Shown: positions 1 through 8,075 of the stretch, in pieces
Layout of the letters: each line of letters starts with the position of its first letter
Numbering within the stretch: position 1 is the first letter of the stretch
From: Nonlabens sp.
GTDB taxonomy: Bacteria; Bacteroidota; Bacteroidia; Flavobacteriales; Flavobacteriaceae
NCBI GenBank assembly: GCA_020630715.1
Contig: JAHDIQ010000003.1
Coordinates: forward strand, 189,541-253,540
DNA: 64,000 nucleotides
Direction of reading: 5' to 3'
Made by a program: the position numbers and the translations under genes
The notes under the pieces: generated by a model
What the model saw: only the letters and a program-made list of their open reading frames with translations
The model's database searches: none
What the model was told of the DNA's origin: nothing

Positions 1-54
1 CATTAGTTCAAATGTATAATCCTTTTATGAATCGTCAAACCTTTTATCAATTTT

Positions 55-1716
55 TTAATATCCATCATCATGAACTCCTGCAACTGCGCGACCAGATGGG
101 TCATTCATGGTTGCAAATGCTGCGTCCCATTCTAGGGCTACAGGAGTACTACAAGCCACTGATTTTAAACTAGGAACACATGATGCTGCGGTATCGCTAG
201 GGAAATGGTTGTTAAAAATACTGCGGTAATAGTATTCTTCTTTATTCTGTGGTGGATTGATTTTAAATTTATAAACGGCAGATTCCATCATCTCATCTGT
301 TACTTCTTTTTCTACTACTTCTTTTAACGTGTCGATCCAGTTGTATCCTACACCATCGCTAAATTGTTCTTTCTGTCGCCATGCAACACTTTTAGGCAAG
401 TAATCTTCAAACGCTTCTCTTAAAATGTGTTTTTCCATTTTACCATTGCCACACATTTTATCTGCTGGATTTAGTCTCATGGCTACATCCATGAATTCTT
501 TATCTAAAAATGGGACACGACCTTCTATTCCCCATGCAGCAAGTGATTTATTTGCTCTAAGGTTATCGTAAAGATGAAGTGAATCTAATTTACGAACTGT
601 CTCCTTATGAAATTCTTGAGCATCTGGAGCTTTGTGAAAGTAGAGATATCCACCAAAAATCTCATCGCTTCCTTCACCAGAAAGCACCATTTTAATTCCC
701 ATAGATTTAATGACGCGAGCGAGTAGATACATAGGCGTGCTGGCTCTAATGGTAGTGACATCGTAAGTTTCTAAATGGTAAACCACATCTTTAATAGCGT
801 CTAGTCCTTCTTGAATCGTAAAATTGACTTCGTGATGAACGGTTCCTATATGATCTGCTACTTTTTGTGCAGCAGCAAGATCTGGACTACCATCTAATCC
901 TATGGCAAAACTATGTAGTTGTGGCCACCATGCATCTTTATGATCACCAGATTCTACACGACGAGCTGCGTATTTTTTTGCCACTGCAGAAACTATTGAA
1001 CTGTCTAATCCACCAGAAAGTAATACGCCATAAGGAACATCACTCATCATATGACTATGAACTGCTTTTTCCATTGCGGTTTTTAAGTCTGCAACAGATG
1101 AGGTGTTTTCTTTTACATTTTCATATTGATCCCAGTCACGTTGGTACCATTTAACAAACTCACGACTAGCACTATGATAGTAATGACCAGGTGGAAACGG
1201 ATGAATTTCATTACAAGTACCTTCCAGTGCTTTTAATTCTGACGCGACAAAAAATTGTCCTTTTTCATCTGTCCCATAGTATAAAGGAATAATTCCCTGA
1301 TGATCTCTAGCGATAAGAAATTCTTTTTTTGAATCATCATAAAGCGCAAATCCATACATACCTACTAGATCATCTAAAAAGTCCACGCCTTTATCCTGGT
1401 ATAGTGCTAGAATTACCTCACAATCAGAATTTGTTTTAAAGTTGTAGTTGCTGTACTCATCGCGCAGTTGTTTATGATTATAAATTTCTCCATTTACGGC
1501 TAGCACTACGCTTTTATCTTCATTATATAAAGGCTGACCACCGGACATAGGGTCAACAATGGCTAGTCGTTCATGGGATAGAATGGCATTTTCACCACTA
1601 TAAATTCCTGACCAGTCTGGTCCACGATGTCTTAATTTCTTAGACATTTCTAATACTTTTTCTCTTAATTGATCGCTTGATTGTTTTAAATCAAACATTG
1701 CTACAATACCGCACAT
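55..1716 (-). CDS. asnB: Asparagine synthase B (glutamine-hydrolysing)
   Basis: This cytoplasmic enzyme makes asparagine from aspartate, ATP and glutamine. The protein is 553 residues, the usual AsnB length. The start codon is followed directly by Cys2 (MCGIV), the glutaminase nucleophile exposed when Met1 is removed. NGEIYNH at residues 75-81 belongs to the N-terminal glutaminase domain. LSGGLDSS at residues 233-240 is the pyrophosphate-binding loop of the synthetase domain. The gene is preceded by a leader with a short Asn-rich reading frame and a terminator ending about 22 bases before its ATG, so expression is probably set by attenuation. It is the last minus-strand gene before the window edge. 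Confidence 0.97.
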   Translation of the reverse strand: MCGIVAMFDLKQSSDQLREKVLEMSKKLRHRGPDWSGIYSGENAILSHERLAIVDPMSGGQPLYNEDKSVVLAVNGEIYNHKQLRDEYSNYNFKTNSDCEVILALYQDKGVDFLDDLVGMYGFALYDDSKKEFLIARDHQGIIPLYYGTDEKGQFFVASELKALEGTCNEIHPFPPGHYYHSASREFVKWYQRDWDQYENVKENTSSVADLKTAMEKAVHSHMMSDVPYGVLLSGGLDSSIVSAVAKKYAARRVESGDHKDAWWPQLHSFAIGLDGSPDLAAAQKVADHIGTVHHEVNFTIQEGLDAIKDVVYHLETYDVTTIRASTPMYLLARVIKSMGIKMVLSGEGSDEIFGGYLYFHKAPDAQEFHKETVRKLDSLHLYDNLRANKSLAAWGIEGRVPFLDKEFMDVAMRLNPADKMCGNGKMEKHILREAFEDYLPKSVAWRQKEQFSDGVGYNWIDTLKEVVEKEVTDEMMESAVYKFKINPPQNKEEYYYRSIFNNHFPSDTAASCVPSLKSVACSTPVALEWDAAFATMNDPSGRAVAGVHDDGY

Positions 1717-1737
1717 AGTTTTAAAATTTACTCAATG

Positions 1738-1768
1738 AAAAAAGGTCTGCTTCATGAAGCAGACCTTT
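1738..1768 (-). terminator. Intrinsic terminator (attenuator) in the asnB leader
   Basis: Bases 1741-1768 form a perfect 28-base inverted repeat, giving a stem of about 12 bp with a 4-base loop. On the minus strand it is followed by six U residues (1743-1738). It lies between msrA and asnB and ends 22 bases before the asnB start, downstream of the Asn-rich leader frame. It could also end msrA transcripts, but its place after a leader peptide fits an attenuator. Confidence 0.85.
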
Positions 1769-1832
1769 TAAATATTTTCAATATCAGTTCTACTCCTTAC
1801 GTATGGCAAGAATTATTATTAGAATTGATATT
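1756..1832 (-). promoter_or_regulatory. asnB: Alternative hairpins of the asnB attenuator
   Basis: Two exclusive pairings can be drawn on the minus-strand RNA. Bases 1832-1821, within the Asn codons, pair with 1791-1780 (11 of 12 positions, one A-C mismatch). Bases 1796-1789 (GGAGUAGA), just after the leader stop codon, pair without a gap with 1763-1756 (UCUGCUUC) in the 5' arm of the terminator (six Watson-Crick and two G-U pairs). The second pairing would destroy the terminator. A ribosome stalled at Asn codons would free it, and a ribosome at the stop codon would cover it. The pairings are seen; the regulation is inference. Confidence 0.65.
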
Positions 1833-1847
1833 ATTATTTTTTATCAT
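1797..1847 (-). CDS. Asn-rich leader peptide of asnB
   Basis: A 16-codon frame with ATG start and TAA stop encodes MIKNNNINSNNNSCHT. Seven of 16 codons are AAT (Asn), in two runs of three plus one. It lies in the 189-bp gap between msrA and asnB, ahead of the terminator at 1768-1738 and a competing antiterminator pairing. This is the arrangement of leader peptides in amino-acid attenuators such as trp and his, with the codon bias matching the product of the downstream enzyme. The AT-rich setting makes AAT codons common, but the start, stop and hairpin placement together argue for a real leader. Confidence 0.7.
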   Translation of the reverse strand: MIKNNNINSNNNSCHT

Positions 1848-1854
1848 AACACTG

Positions 1855-1885
1855 TAAATGTAAACAAAATCTTAAAATTTACAAG
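1855..1885 (-). promoter_or_regulatory. Candidate Bacteroidota promoter for the asnB leader
   Basis: On the minus strand, CTTG (1885-1882) is followed after 19 bases by TACATTTA (1862-1855). This matches the Bacteroidota consensus TTTG-N19-TAnnTTTG except for the first base of the -33 box and the last base of the -7 box. It lies seven bases before the leader peptide ATG, so the leader mRNA would be nearly leaderless. Confidence 0.5.
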
Positions 1886-1905
1886 TTGATCGTTTTAAAA
1901 TTTGC

Positions 1906-2550
1906 TTAATGCTGTACGTTTTTCTTTAAAACTTCAGGCATTTTTGCGGCAAAGCGCTTAAATCTAGGTATCGAAACTCCTTGAATATAAGGTTGATTAG
2001 GATGGAGTCTAGCATAATCTTGATGATAATCTTCACCTACCCAGAATTTCTGAAATGGTTTAACCTCTGCAGCTACATCGTAACCGTCTTTTGTGAGTTG
2101 CCCGATTTTATCATCTATTATTTTCTTTTGTTCCTCGTTTTGATAAAAGATAATACTGCGGTAGGCTTTTCCTATGTCTGGACCTTGACCGTTTAATTGT
2201 TCAATGTTTTGGGAAGCAAAATATACGTCAACTAAAGTTGCAAAACTTACTACTTCTGGATCGTAGATGATCTCATTAGCTTCTGCATGGTTACCGTGAT
2301 TTCTATACGTCGGGTTTTCCATAATGCCACCAGCATAGCCAGATATAGATTCTTTAACACCTTTTACATTTTCATAAATTTCTTCTACACACCAGAAACA
2401 TCCACTAGAAAAATAAGCGCGTTCTAGTCCATCATTTGATGCAACTTCAACAGGTTGAGCAATCGCAATAGATTTTTCATCATCAGGCTGTTTTGCATCG
2501 TTACAACCACTAGCTAGGAAACTTAACAATAAAATACTTAGTAATTTCAT
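1906..2550 (-). CDS. msrA: Peptide-methionine (S)-S-oxide reductase MsrA, lipoprotein
   Basis: MsrA repairs methionine-S-sulfoxide in oxidised proteins. The 214-residue protein carries the active-site motif GCFWCVEE with catalytic Cys51 and the following conserved domain. The N-terminus (MKLLSILLLSFLASGC) is a lipoprotein signal with lipobox Cys16, so the enzyme probably sits in the periplasm on a membrane anchor rather than in the cytoplasm. It stands alone, upstream of the asnB leader on the same strand. Confidence 0.95.
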   Translation of the reverse strand: MKLLSILLLSFLASGCNDAKQPDDEKSIAIAQPVEVASNDGLERAYFSSGCFWCVEEIYENVKGVKESISGYAGGIMENPTYRNHGNHAEANEIIYDPEVVSFATLVDVYFASQNIEQLNGQGPDIGKAYRSIIFYQNEEQKKIIDDKIGQLTKDGYDVAAEVKPFQKFWVGEDYHQDYARLHPNQPYIQGVSIPRFKRFAAKMPEVLKKNVQH

Positions 2551-2711
2551 GATTTTTATTTTTACAAATAACTGATTATATAGTTGTACTTTTCATATTC
2601 ATTTTACCTTACAAATAGTATATTATTCATCTGGTAAATCGTATTCTTAAAATTCAATTTAAAGGTATGACCTAGTTACCAGCTGTAGGATTAAAAATGA
2701 GTTAAATAAAA

Positions 2712-2740
2712 AATCCCTTACTGCACTGCAATAAGGGATT
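2712..2740 (-). terminator. Intrinsic terminator after the coiled-coil protein gene
   Basis: AATCCCTTA (2712-2720) pairs exactly with TAAGGGATT (2732-2740) across an 11-base loop. On the minus strand the stem is followed by a T-rich run. It lies 22 bases past the stop codon of the gene at 2762-3541 and separates it from msrA. Confidence 0.85.
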
Positions 2741-2761
2741 CTAATAAGTCATTTGAAGTGT

Positions 2762-3541
2762 TTACAACTTTGCAAACACTTTTTCCATTGAGGCTACTTG
2801 TTCATCTGCTAGAGCAGCGTCTACAAGGATACGTCCAGAATGCTCATCTGTAATGATTTTTTTACGTGAAGCAATTTCAACTTGTACTTGTGGTGGTATG
2901 GTGAAATAAGATCCTCCAGATGCACCACGCTCAATAGGAACTACCGCTAGTCCGTTGCGCACGCTACCACGTATACGTTTATAGGCTTTAATCAGTCGCT
3001 CATCAATAGAAGTTGCGTGATCATCAGACATTTTAATTAGTGCTTGTTCTTCTTTTTCAGTTTCCTTTAGGATTTCTGCAAGCTCTGCTTTTTTATGTTT
3101 TAGGTGATCTGCACGATGTTTTAAACGCTCATCGCTTTCTTCAATAACGATTTTTTGTTGCTCTATCTGTGCTTTGAATTCTTTGATGTGCTTTTCTGCT
3201 AGTTGAATTTCTAGCTCTTGGAATTCAATTTCTTTACTTAAAGAATTAAATTCACGATTGTTACGCACGTTAGATTGTTGATCTGTGTATTTTTTGATCA
3301 GCCCTTTAGATTCTTCAATCTGATTTTTCTTAGTGCTGATTTGCTCGTTTAATTCTTCTAATTTAGAATTTAACTTGACAATTCTGGTGTTTAATCCTTC
3401 TACTTCATCTTCTAGATCTTCAACTTCTAGTGGTAATTCACCGCGTACGTTGCGTATCTCATCAATTCTAGAATCGATTAATTGTAGATTATAAAGTTCT
3501 CTTAGTTTATCTTCTACAGTCGCCTCAGTCTTTTTTGCCAT
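2762..3541 (-). CDS. Coiled-coil protein of the CT398/zinc-ribbon (zf-RING_7) type
   Basis: The 259-residue protein is mostly a long Glu/Lys-rich coiled coil (roughly residues 15-190) followed by a short C-terminal domain with IPPQVQVEIASRKK and SGRILVD. These match the C4 zinc-ribbon tail of a family often annotated as a zinc ribbon domain or putative regulatory protein. The four zinc cysteines are absent here, so zinc binding is unlikely. It lies four bases after the Nif3-family gene on the same strand, as is common in Flavobacteriia, so the two are probably co-transcribed. Its function is not known. Confidence 0.8.
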   Translation of the reverse strand: MAKKTEATVEDKLRELYNLQLIDSRIDEIRNVRGELPLEVEDLEDEVEGLNTRIVKLNSKLEELNEQISTKKNQIEESKGLIKKYTDQQSNVRNNREFNSLSKEIEFQELEIQLAEKHIKEFKAQIEQQKIVIEESDERLKHRADHLKHKKAELAEILKETEKEEQALIKMSDDHATSIDERLIKAYKRIRGSVRNGLAVVPIERGASGGSYFTIPPQVQVEIASRKKIITDEHSGRILVDAALADEQVASMEKVFAKL

Positions 3542-3545
3542 CTGT

Positions 3546-4637
3546 TTAATAATAGTTTACAGGGTTTGTTCGTGCATCTGCACAAAGGATTGCAAAACTA
3601 CTAAATTTTTTGCTAAGATATTCTTGTAAAAGGTTTTTTGTAAACTGCTCACTTTCATAATGTCCTACGTCGCAAAGCAGGATGTTTTCTCCTTGAAAAA
3701 AGTCATGGTATTTAAGGTCTGCAGTGACATAAGCGTCTGCACCAGCACGTATGGCATTTTGTATGGCAAACGCACCAGAGCCACCTAGTACTGCTACAGT
3801 TTTTATATTACGCTTTCGCGAAAGCGAATACCGTACAGCACCACTACCATAAACAGCTTTAAGTAATTTAAGAAAATCATCTACATTTAAGGTGTTTTCT
3901 AAAGTTCCTATGGCGCCCATTCCTATGTTTTGGTAAGTGTTTTCTAGCGTGGAAACTTCATAAGCGACCTGTTCATAAGGATGTGATGTGAATAAAGCTT
4001 TTAGAATTTTTGATTCCAGATGTGGTAAATAAGTGATGGAAAGTTGCTGTTCATTAACGGTACTGCGCGTTCCGGATTCTCCTATAACCGGTTCACTTTT
4101 TTCATTTCCCTTAAACGTGCCAGTTCCAGAAGTGCTAAAACTACACTCATCATAATTTCCTAAACTACCAGCTCCTGCATTAAATAATGCTTTTTTTACA
4201 TCATGGATATGATCATTAGGAACGTAGGTGATTAATTTCTTGATCAGCCCTTTTTTGGGCGTTAAGGTTGTGATGTTTTTTAGTCCTAATTCACTAGCCA
4301 TCAGGTAACTTACACCACCATTTGCAACATCTATTGCGGTGTGAACGGCATAAATAGCAATATCGTTTTTAATCGCTTTTACGACCGTTTTGCGCACATA
4401 GTCACTAGCTCTTAGGTGTTTTAAACCTTTGAAGATGATGGGATGAAAGGCAACGATAAGGTTGCAGTTTTTCTCAATCGCCTCATCTACAACATTCTCT
4501 AAACAGTCTAATGTCACTAAAATTCCATTTACGGGATCGTTATAATCGCCCGTAAGAAGACCTACATTATCAAAATCTTCTGCATAATGAAGTGGCGCTA
4601 ATTGTTCTAAATAATCTGTTACATCTTTAATAACCAT
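3546..4637 (-). CDS. Nif3-like dinuclear metal centre protein
   Basis: This belongs to the NIF3/YbgI family, sometimes labelled GTP cyclohydrolase I type 2 homolog; the true role is unclear. Motifs include AFHPIIFKGLKH near the N-terminus and DVGHYESE near the C-terminus, which supply the metal ligands. A middle PII-like insertion brings it to 363 residues, typical of the long form. I chose the ATG at 4637 (MVIKDVTDYLEQ), which matches family N-termini. An upstream start at 4691 would run into lpxK. A copy of the 16-bp palindrome (3811-3826) encodes LSRKR in this protein. Confidence 0.9.
   Translation of the reverse strand: MVIKDVTDYLEQLAPLHYAEDFDNVGLLTGDYNDPVNGILVTLDCLENVVDEAIEKNCNLIVAFHPIIFKGLKHLRASDYVRKTVVKAIKNDIAIYAVHTAIDVANGGVSYLMASELGLKNITTLTPKKGLIKKLITYVPNDHIHDVKKALFNAGAGSLGNYDECSFSTSGTGTFKGNEKSEPVIGESGTRSTVNEQQLSITYLPHLESKILKALFTSHPYEQVAYEVSTLENTYQNIGMGAIGTLENTLNVDDFLKLLKAVYGSGAVRYSLSRKRNIKTVAVLGGSGAFAIQNAIRAGADAYVTADLKYHDFFQGENILLCDVGHYESEQFTKNLLQEYLSKKFSSFAILCADARTNPVNYY
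3811..3826. repeat. 16-bp palindrome, copy in the Nif3-family gene
   Basis: Exact copy of CGCTTTCGCGAAAGCG. In the minus-strand Nif3-family frame it reads LSRKR. It is preceded by TTA and followed by AATACC on the plus strand. Confidence 0.95.
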
Positions 4638-4672
4638 AGTGTCGCTTAAAGTGCTAAAGATAAAATTTAACC

Positions 4673-4680
4673 TACTTTTG
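4673..4680 (+). promoter_or_regulatory. -7 promoter box of lpxK
   Basis: TACTTTTG fits the Bacteroidota -7 consensus TAnnTTTG and ends five bases before the lpxK ATG. No clear -33 TTG was seen. The transcript would begin at or very near the start codon. Confidence 0.5.
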
Positions 4681-4685
4681 AAGCT

Positions 4686-5648
4686 ATGCAATGGCTTAGA
4701 TTTTTACTTTTTCCGTTTGCGGTATGTTATGATGGTATTACGCGGTTGCGTAATTTAGCCTTTGATCGCGGTGTTTTAAAGCAACGAGTATATGATATAC
4801 CTGTTATTGCGGTAGGAAATCTATCTACTGGAGGAACTGGTAAAACACCTATGGTAGAATATTTAGTAAGACAGCTTAGAGGGAAAAAGATTGCCGTATT
4901 AAGTCGTGGATATGGCCGTAAGACCAAAGGTTATCTTGAATTACATTCAAATCATCGCACTGATGAAGTAGGTGATGAGCCATTACAGATCAAACTAAAA
5001 TTTCCTGACGTTACAGTTGCTGTTTGTGAAAAGCGCGTAGATGGTATTAATCAATTACTTAAAAATCATCAATTAGATCTGATCTTACTAGATGATGCTT
5101 ACCAGCATCGTTATGTAAAAGCATCCACCTATATCTTACTTACAGATTATAGTAAGCCTTATTTTAAAGATTTTGTTCTACCTACAGGGAATTTAAGAGA
5201 ATCCAGAAAAGGAGCAAAACGCGCTTCAACCATAGTGGTTACAAAATGTCCTAGTAATTTAAGTGATCATCTAAAGACAGGTTACGTCAATGCTATAAAG
5301 CCTCAACCAGATCAACAGGTATTGTTTTCTAGTATTTCTTATGACAATAAAGTTATAGGAATGCAAAAAACTATACAACTAAAAGATCTACCCAAAAATT
5401 TCACGGTAGTAACGGGTATTGCAAATGCAATTACCTTTATAGAGTTTCTATCTGATTATGGTAGCTTTAATCACTTGAATTATGGAGACCATCATCACTT
5501 TACAGATGCTGATATCGATACGATTGCAACATCTGATTTTGTAATTACTACAGAAAAGGATTATGTAAGACTTTTACCTTACCAACTAAAGAATTGCTAC
5601 TATTTACCTATCAAGACTGAGTTTATAGGTGATGATCTATTACTATAA
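4686..5648 (+). CDS. lpxK: Tetraacyldisaccharide 4'-kinase
   Basis: LpxK phosphorylates the 4' position of the lipid A precursor at the inner membrane. The 320-residue protein has a hydrophobic N-terminal segment and the Walker A loop GGTGKT at residues 49-54, then RGYGRK and DDAYQH, which are typical of the family. It is transcribed away from the Nif3-family gene. Its 3' end overlaps the convergent histidine kinase gene by six bases. Confidence 0.95.
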   Translation: MQWLRFLLFPFAVCYDGITRLRNLAFDRGVLKQRVYDIPVIAVGNLSTGGTGKTPMVEYLVRQLRGKKIAVLSRGYGRKTKGYLELHSNHRTDEVGDEPLQIKLKFPDVTVAVCEKRVDGINQLLKNHQLDLILLDDAYQHRYVKASTYILLTDYSKPYFKDFVLPTGNLRESRKGAKRASTIVVTKCPSNLSDHLKTGYVNAIKPQPDQQVLFSSISYDNKVIGMQKTIQLKDLPKNFTVVTGIANAITFIEFLSDYGSFNHLNYGDHHHFTDADIDTIATSDFVITTEKDYVRLLPYQLKNCYYLPIKTEFIGDDLLL

Positions 5649-7922
5649 AATCTCAAAGTTTGAGAATGCTTTTTGAATGGTTACAAAGAATTCATCTACC
5701 TTAAATGGTTTAGGAATAATGTCATCAAATCCTAGTGTATACAACTCCTTTTCCGTCTCTTTTAAAGCTACAGCGGTTAGTGCTATGATAGGAATTTCTC
5801 TATTGAATTTTCTGATTTCTTGAGTGGATTCCTTACCATCCATAACCGGCATGTGGATATCCATTAAAACCAAGTCAAATTCATTTTCGCGAACCATGTT
5901 AAGAGCCTCTAATCCATCATTTGCGACATCACAAATGAAGCCTTTTCCTTGTAAAATCTTTTTAGTGATCATTTGATTCACCTTGTTATCTTCAACGATC
6001 AATACTCTTTTATTTACAAGTTCAGATGGTTTTGCAGGTCTATTAGCGATGACTTCTTTAGGCGTTTCTGTTTCTGTAACAGACGGTTCTGGTTTTAACG
6101 GTTCAGTTTTAGAAACTGGAAGGACTGGTTTTATAGTTGTATTAGATAATTTCTTTTTATTCTCAAAGAACTGATTTGAATCTGGTAAATCAAACCATAC
6201 GTCAAAATGAAATAAACTACCTCTACCTAGTTTACTATCTAGATGGATTTCACTATTCATTAATTTGGTCAAGTTTTTTACAATTGCCAGACCTAATCCT
6301 GTTCCACCATATTCACGAGTAGTGCTGGTTTCTTCTTGAGAGAAATTTTCAAAAATCATCTCTTGTTTCTCCTTACCTATACCTTTACCGTTATCTTCAA
6401 TTTCAAAGTGAATCAAACATCTATTTCCTATACTTTTAACTTTACTAGCTCGTATCCAGATGTTACCATGTTCTGTAAACTTAATGGCATTACTCATTAA
6501 GTTAATGATGATCTGTGAGATTTTTACGGGATCACCTTTAATACGACTAGGGATGTCATTATCAAATTCTGTATAAATAGTGTTATTGCGTTTGCGAGCT
6601 TGTTCTGCTAGGGAAATTGTAAGGTCCTCAATTCGTTTCTTTAAGCTAAATGGAATACTCTCTAATTCCATTTTATTAGCTTCTAGTTTATTGAAATCTA
6701 ATATATTATCAATTAAAGAAAGTAAATATTCACCAGACGATTTTAAGGTTTCTAGATGTTCAATTTGCTCGTCTTTAGGATCACCTTCTAATAATAAATG
6801 AGTGAGACCAGTAACTGCGTACATAGGTGTACGTAATTCATGGGTAATGGTTGCTAGAAAATCTGATTTAATTTTTGCCGCGTCCGTGGCTCGATCTCTT
6901 TCTTCTGTAAGTGCAATATTGGCAGATTTTAAAACGTCATTACTTTTTGCCCTAAGCCTGTTATTCATATAAAATGATAAGGCTAGTAGAGAAAGTAAAG
7001 TGATGATACCAAAGAATAGGATATTCGTATAATCGTGTTGTGTGGCGTTTGCAGTGGCGATACCAAGTTTTTTTTCTAATTCGATAATTTCTGCAGAGGT
7101 TGAGTTGACTTCTTTTTTCTTAAGAAATAACTCTTCCTTTATTTCTGAATAAGAAAGCATATTTTCTAATGCGGCAGGTGTATTTCCTAATTCTTTCTGG
7201 ATTTGTGCAGCAGTATATAATGCCTCTTGCTGTATGCTTAAAAAACCTTGTTTATCACTTAGTTCTATTGCCTCAGCAATTACATTTTTTGCGTTTTCTA
7301 GATCATTCTGATCATAATAACAATTACCTAAAGTTAGAAGAGTTTGCGCTTCTAGGAGCTTATTTTGCGTTTTCCTGATTTTAGGTAGCGTATTTAAAAA
7401 TAGACTAGTAGATGCTGCACAAGAACCTGATCTATAAAGCGCCTCACCTTTTAAAAATTCGAGATCTAGAGCAAAGTCGGTTAAATCATTTGAAGTTGAT
7501 TGCTCCTTTTCTAATAGGTTAATTGCCTCAAGAGCTTTGTCATATTTCTTAAGAGCGAGATCTATTTGAATAGAAAGCAATTTTGCAGTTAAATAACTCG
7601 CCTTATCATTTTGAACTAATCCTTGAATATTCGTTAGATTCCTTTTAGCAGTATCCAGTTGACCACATTTGATTAGAAAAAGCACTTCTAAAAGTTGCGT
7701 GCGAGTAAAAAGAATAGGATCTGACGCTATTTCTGAAGCACTATCTATAAGGCGTCTAGATTCTACAAAATTCGTTTGATTTAATGCAGTTTCTGCCCCA
7801 GTAAGCATTGTATTTACCGCTATTTCTTGACTAGAAAAAGTAATAGAAGCCTGATCGTTTGATTGTGAAAAACACAACAACGGTATAAAAAATAATATGT
7901 AAATTATGTTCTTAATGCGCAT
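5643..7922 (-). CDS. TPR-containing hybrid sensor histidine kinase/response regulator
   Basis: A 759-residue protein starting at MRIKNIIYILFF, a signal peptide ending near CFSQS. An upstream start adds eight residues that do not fit a signal sequence. In order it has a periplasmic TPR-like helical region (about residues 30-270), one membrane segment (about 297-318), a HisKA domain with phospho-acceptor His361 in THELRTP, an HATPase domain with NAIKF, DNGKGIG and GTGLGL boxes, and a REC domain with DxxMPxMDG around Asp688. It is therefore a phosphorelay protein with its own receiver. No output regulator gene is adjacent, and its stimulus is unknown. Confidence 0.93.
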   Translation of the reverse strand: MRIKNIIYILFFIPLLCFSQSNDQASITFSSQEIAVNTMLTGAETALNQTNFVESRRLIDSASEIASDPILFTRTQLLEVLFLIKCGQLDTAKRNLTNIQGLVQNDKASYLTAKLLSIQIDLALKKYDKALEAINLLEKEQSTSNDLTDFALDLEFLKGEALYRSGSCAASTSLFLNTLPKIRKTQNKLLEAQTLLTLGNCYYDQNDLENAKNVIAEAIELSDKQGFLSIQQEALYTAAQIQKELGNTPAALENMLSYSEIKEELFLKKKEVNSTSAEIIELEKKLGIATANATQHDYTNILFFGIITLLSLLALSFYMNNRLRAKSNDVLKSANIALTEERDRATDAAKIKSDFLATITHELRTPMYAVTGLTHLLLEGDPKDEQIEHLETLKSSGEYLLSLIDNILDFNKLEANKMELESIPFSLKKRIEDLTISLAEQARKRNNTIYTEFDNDIPSRIKGDPVKISQIIINLMSNAIKFTEHGNIWIRASKVKSIGNRCLIHFEIEDNGKGIGKEKQEMIFENFSQEETSTTREYGGTGLGLAIVKNLTKLMNSEIHLDSKLGRGSLFHFDVWFDLPDSNQFFENKKKLSNTTIKPVLPVSKTEPLKPEPSVTETETPKEVIANRPAKPSELVNKRVLIVEDNKVNQMITKKILQGKGFICDVANDGLEALNMVRENEFDLVLMDIHMPVMDGKESTQEIRKFNREIPIIALTAVALKETEKELYTLGFDDIIPKPFKVDEFFVTIQKAFSNFEIL

Positions 7923-8075
7923 AAGTTTGAACGGTAAATGTATCAATCTACCGTATACAGATTCGAAATTATGCTTTATATCCCAGTAAAGAAGAAAAAT
8001 GTACGCTAAAAAGTCTATTTATTCGATGAAAAACACTATTCGAGTGAATTTCACCGATTAGGAAGCCCTAAAAGG

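Noticed and set aside
1-54. Gene or signal at the left edge
   Set aside because: Only AT-rich sequence after the asnB stop codon, with no hairpin or frame that can be supported.
867-1154. Plus-strand 95-residue frame opposite asnB
   Set aside because: Lies wholly within asnB on the other strand, with no recognisable motif or promoter; a shadow of a real gene.
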